Notes under the pieces: generated by a model
Database searches by the model: none
Told to the model about the DNA's origin: nothing
What the model saw: only the letters and a program-made list of their open reading frames with translations
In this document: piece after piece, positions 4,210-6,403 of the stretch
Layout of the letters: the number at the start of each line of letters is the position of its first letter
How positions within the stretch are numbered: the stretch's first letter is position 1
Program-made: the position numbers and the translations under genes
Assembly: GCA_002254595.1 (NCBI GenBank)
Contig: NJEH01000050.1
Location: 1 to 6,403, forward strand
Origin: Thermofilum sp. ex4484_15
GTDB lineage: Archaea > Thermoproteota > Thermoprotei > Thermofilales > EX4484-15
Length of the DNA stretch: 6,403 nucleotides
Direction of reading: 5' to 3'

Positions 4210-6403
4210 ATGCCTAACCCTAAAGAAACTAAGATAATCTTATGGTTTGAGGAATTAGGAAAGGAAGATGTACCATTAGTAGGAGGGAAGAATGCTAACT
4301 TAGGCGAAATGATTAAAGCAGGTATACCCGTACCCCCCGGTTTCGCAGTATCAGCTTACGCCTATAAGAGGTTTATAGAGGAAACGGGGATTAAGGATAA
4401 AATATATAGTATAATAAACGAGGTAATTACCGATAGGGCTAAACCGGAACTTTATGAGGAAGCTAGTAAGAGGATAAGAAGGCTAATAGAAACTACCCCG
4501 ATGCCCAAGGATATAGAGATAGAGATAAGGGAGAACTATCGAAAATTGTGTCAAAGAGTGGGTAAGGAGAAGGAGTACGTAGCTGTAAGATCTAGCGCTA
4601 CTGCTGAGGACTTACCGGACGCTAGTTTTGCCGGCCAACAAGAAACTTATTTGAACGTCGTGGGCGAGGACGAAGTAATAGAAAAGGTTAGGAGATGCTG
4701 GTCCAGCTTATTTACTCCTAGGGCGATATTCTATAGGGAGCAGAAAGGCTTCAAGCATGAAAAGGTATTGATAAGCGTGGCCGTACAGAAGATGGTTAAT
4801 GCCAAGGCGGCCGGTGTAATGTTTACATTGCACCCCGTTACGGGGGATAGAAGTAAAATAGTTATAGAAGGTAATTGGGGTTTAGGGGAGGCAGTAGTTA
4901 GCGGATCGGTAACTCCTGATGAGTGGATCGTAGATAAGAATAATTTAGAAATAGTAGAGGAGAGGATAGTTGAGAAGAAAGTAGAGTATGTTAGGGATTC
5001 AGTAACAGGTAAAACGATAGAAGCTGAAGTACCCCCTGAAAGGAGGAAGCAACCATGCCTCAAGCCCGAGGAGGTAAGGAAGCTCGCCGAATTAGCTATC
5101 CTAATTGAGAAACATTACGGTAGACCTATGGATATAGAGTGGGCAGTAGATAGGGACTTACCGTTCCCGCAGAACGTATTCATAGTACAAGCTAGACCCG
5201 AGACCGTATGGAGCGTTAAAGCGGCGAAAGCTGGTAAGGCAGAGGCGGCTAAGATAAGCGTAAAGGAAGCTAAGGCGGTAGTAAGGGGATTAGCGGCCAG
5301 TCCGGGTATAGCTTACGGTACCGCTAAGGTTTGCCTAAGCGTTGAGGACGCCCATAAGCTAATGAGGAAGGGCGATATATTAGTTACTACGATGACCAAT
5401 CCCGATTGGGTACCTTATATGAAGTTAGCTTCGGCTATAGTAACCGATGAGGGAGGGATGACTGCGCATGCTGCTATAGTAAGTAGGGAATTAGGTATCC
5501 CCTGTATAGTAGGGACTAGGGATGCCACGAAGAAGATGATTACCGGTAAGGATTATACCGTAGATGCCAATACGGGGGTAGTTTACGAAGGTAGAGTAAG
5601 CGAATTAGTTAAGGAGGAAGTTAAAGCGGAAGTTAAGGCGGCCGCACCGGTAGAGATAGTATTCAGGCCTACTACCGGTACTAAGATATACATGAATTTA
5701 GGAGTGCCTGAGAAGATAAAGGATTATAAGAACTTACCCTTCGACGGGATAGGATTGATGAGAGTTGAATTCATCCTAGCTAGTTACATAGGTGAACACC
5801 CATTGTACTTAATAGAGACGGGTAACGAAAGGAAGTTCATAGATAAGATGGCTGAGGGTATAGCCTTAGTAGCTAGAGAGATTTATCCACGCCCGGTAGT
5901 AGTTAGGTTTAGCGACTTCAAGACTAACGAGTATAGGCAACTAAAGGGAGGTGAGAGGTACGAACCTCATGAGGATAACCCCATGTTAGGCTGGAGGGGC
6001 GTCTCCAGATACATCAGCCCACAATACGAGAAGGCATTTAAGCTAGAGATAGCAGCTATTAAAAAGGTCAGGGAGGAGATGGGTTTAACTAATGTATGGG
6101 TCATGGCCCCCTTCGTTAGGACTCTATGGGAAGCTGAGAAGTTCGTTAACTTACTAGCTGAAGAGGGGTTAAAGAGTGGTAGGGATTTTAAGATCTGGGC
6201 TATGGCCGAAGTTCCTAGCGTTATCTTCATGGCAGATGAATTCTCTAAGTACTTCGACGGATTCAGTATAGGTTCTAACGACCTTACGCAGTTAACGTTG
6301 GGAACCGATAGGGATTCTGCTATATTACCTAAGATAGATAAGAGGTATTTTGACGAGAGGGATCCAGCCGTAAAGAGAGCTATAGCTCACTTGATTAAAG
6401 TAG
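4210..6403 (+). CDS. ppsA: Pyruvate, water dikinase (phosphoenolpyruvate synthase), 3' end cut by window edge
   Basis: This enzyme makes PEP from pyruvate, ATP and water, releasing AMP and phosphate, and feeds gluconeogenesis in the cytoplasm. The frame is open for 731 codons to the right edge; the family is usually about 750-820 residues, so most of the protein is here. Domains run in the standard order. The ATP-grasp nucleotide-binding part spans about 10-335, with VGGKNANLGEM (24-34), VAVRSSATAEDLPDASFAGQ (124-143) and IVQARPET (325-332). The swivelling phosphohistidine domain spans about 357-465, with GGMTAHAAIVSRELGIP (415-431) and His420 as the phosphorylated residue. The PEP/pyruvate TIM barrel begins at about 480 and includes GIGLMRVEF (513-521) and GSNDLTQLTLGTDRD (688-702). 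The C-terminal catalytic cysteine region lies beyond the window. Start-up as PEP synthase (WFEELGKEDVPLVGGK) argues against pyruvate phosphate dikinase. The start at 4210 is set by a strong SD. The gene is divergent from the ClC gene. Confidence 0.96.
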   Translation, partial: MPNPKETKIILWFEELGKEDVPLVGGKNANLGEMIKAGIPVPPGFAVSAYAYKRFIEETGIKDKIYSIINEVITDRAKPELYEEASKRIRRLIETTPMPKDIEIEIRENYRKLCQRVGKEKEYVAVRSSATAEDLPDASFAGQQETYLNVVGEDEVIEKVRRCWSSLFTPRAIFYREQKGFKHEKVLISVAVQKMVNAKAAGVMFTLHPVTGDRSKIVIEGNWGLGEAVVSGSVTPDEWIVDKNNLEIVEERIVEKKVEYVRDSVTGKTIEAEVPPERRKQPCLKPEEVRKLAELAILIEKHYGRPMDIEWAVDRDLPFPQNVFIVQARPETVWSVKAAKAGKAEAAKISVKEAKAVVRGLAASPGIAYGTAKVCLSVEDAHKLMRKGDILVTTMTNPDWVPYMKLASAIVTDEGGMTAHAAIVSRELGIPCIVGTRDATKKMITGKDYTVDANTGVVYEGRVSELVKEEVKAEVKAAAPVEIVFRPTTGTKIYMNLGVPEKIKDYKNLPFDGIGLMRVEFILASYIGEHPLYLIETGNERKFIDKMAEGIALVAREIYPRPVVVRFSDFKTNEYRQLKGGERYEPHEDNPMLGWRGVSRYISPQYEKAFKLEIAAIKKVREEMGLTNVWVMAPFVRTLWEAEKFVNLLAEEGLKSGRDFKIWAMAEVPSVIFMADEFSKYFDGFSIGSNDLTQLTLGTDRDSAILPKIDKRYFDERDPAVKRAIAHLIKV

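Noticed and set aside
4731..5063. Open frame of 110 codons on the minus strand
   Set aside because: It is antisense to the ATP-grasp domain of PEP synthase; Ser/Thr/Leu-rich with no domain, SD or promoter.
5967..6230. Open frame of 87 codons on the minus strand
   Set aside because: It is antisense to the TIM-barrel domain of PEP synthase, with no independent support.
1..6403. Mobile elements, CRISPR arrays, tRNA or rRNA genes, phage or defence modules
   Set aside because: I looked for spaced direct repeats, terminal inverted repeats, transposase-like frames and tRNA-like structure and saw none; nearly all the sequence is explained by five housekeeping-type genes.

Overview
The window looks like a stretch of core genome from a thermophilic archaeon, most likely a member of the Thermoproteota (Crenarchaeota). 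This rests on GGTGA-type Shine-Dalgarno (SD) sites, TTTAA-type TATA boxes at the expected distance from starts, tryptophanyl-tRNA synthetase and radical SAM proteins of archaeal type, arginine encoded almost entirely by AGG/AGA, heavy use of ATA, GTA and TTA codons, and very tight gene packing. I cannot fix the order or genus from the sequence alone.

Left part (1-2253, minus strand): a compact three-gene unit read in the order trpS, radical SAM protein, TatD-family hydrolase. The first two share one base at the stop/start junction. The second and third abut with no gap. The last gene runs off the left edge. A TATA-like element in the last bases before trpS suggests one promoter producing a leaderless or nearly leaderless mRNA. 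The radical SAM protein carries a TRAM-like C-terminal domain, which together with its position next to an aminoacyl-tRNA synthetase suggests an RNA-related role that is not characterised.

Middle (2299-4035, minus strand): a ClC-family chloride channel or transporter with a C-terminal pair of CBS domains. It has the external gating glutamate but lacks the internal proton glutamate of the exchangers.

Divergent control region (4036-4209, 174 bases): back-to-back promoters for the ClC gene (leftward) and the phosphoenolpyruvate synthase gene (rightward), with SD sites for both and a few small inverted repeats.

Right part (4210 to the right edge, plus strand): pyruvate, water dikinase (PEP synthase), the entry enzyme of archaeal gluconeogenesis. 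It is cut by the window edge at residue 731, before the C-terminal catalytic cysteine.

The genes do not form one pathway: translation and RNA metabolism, anion transport and central carbon metabolism simply lie side by side. I found no mobile element, CRISPR array, rRNA or tRNA gene, and no obvious new multi-gene system. The points most worth a second look are the Cys4 motif in TrpRS, the uncharacterised radical SAM/TRAM protein coupled to it, the channel-like ClC residues, and the SD-displaying hairpin in the pps leader.
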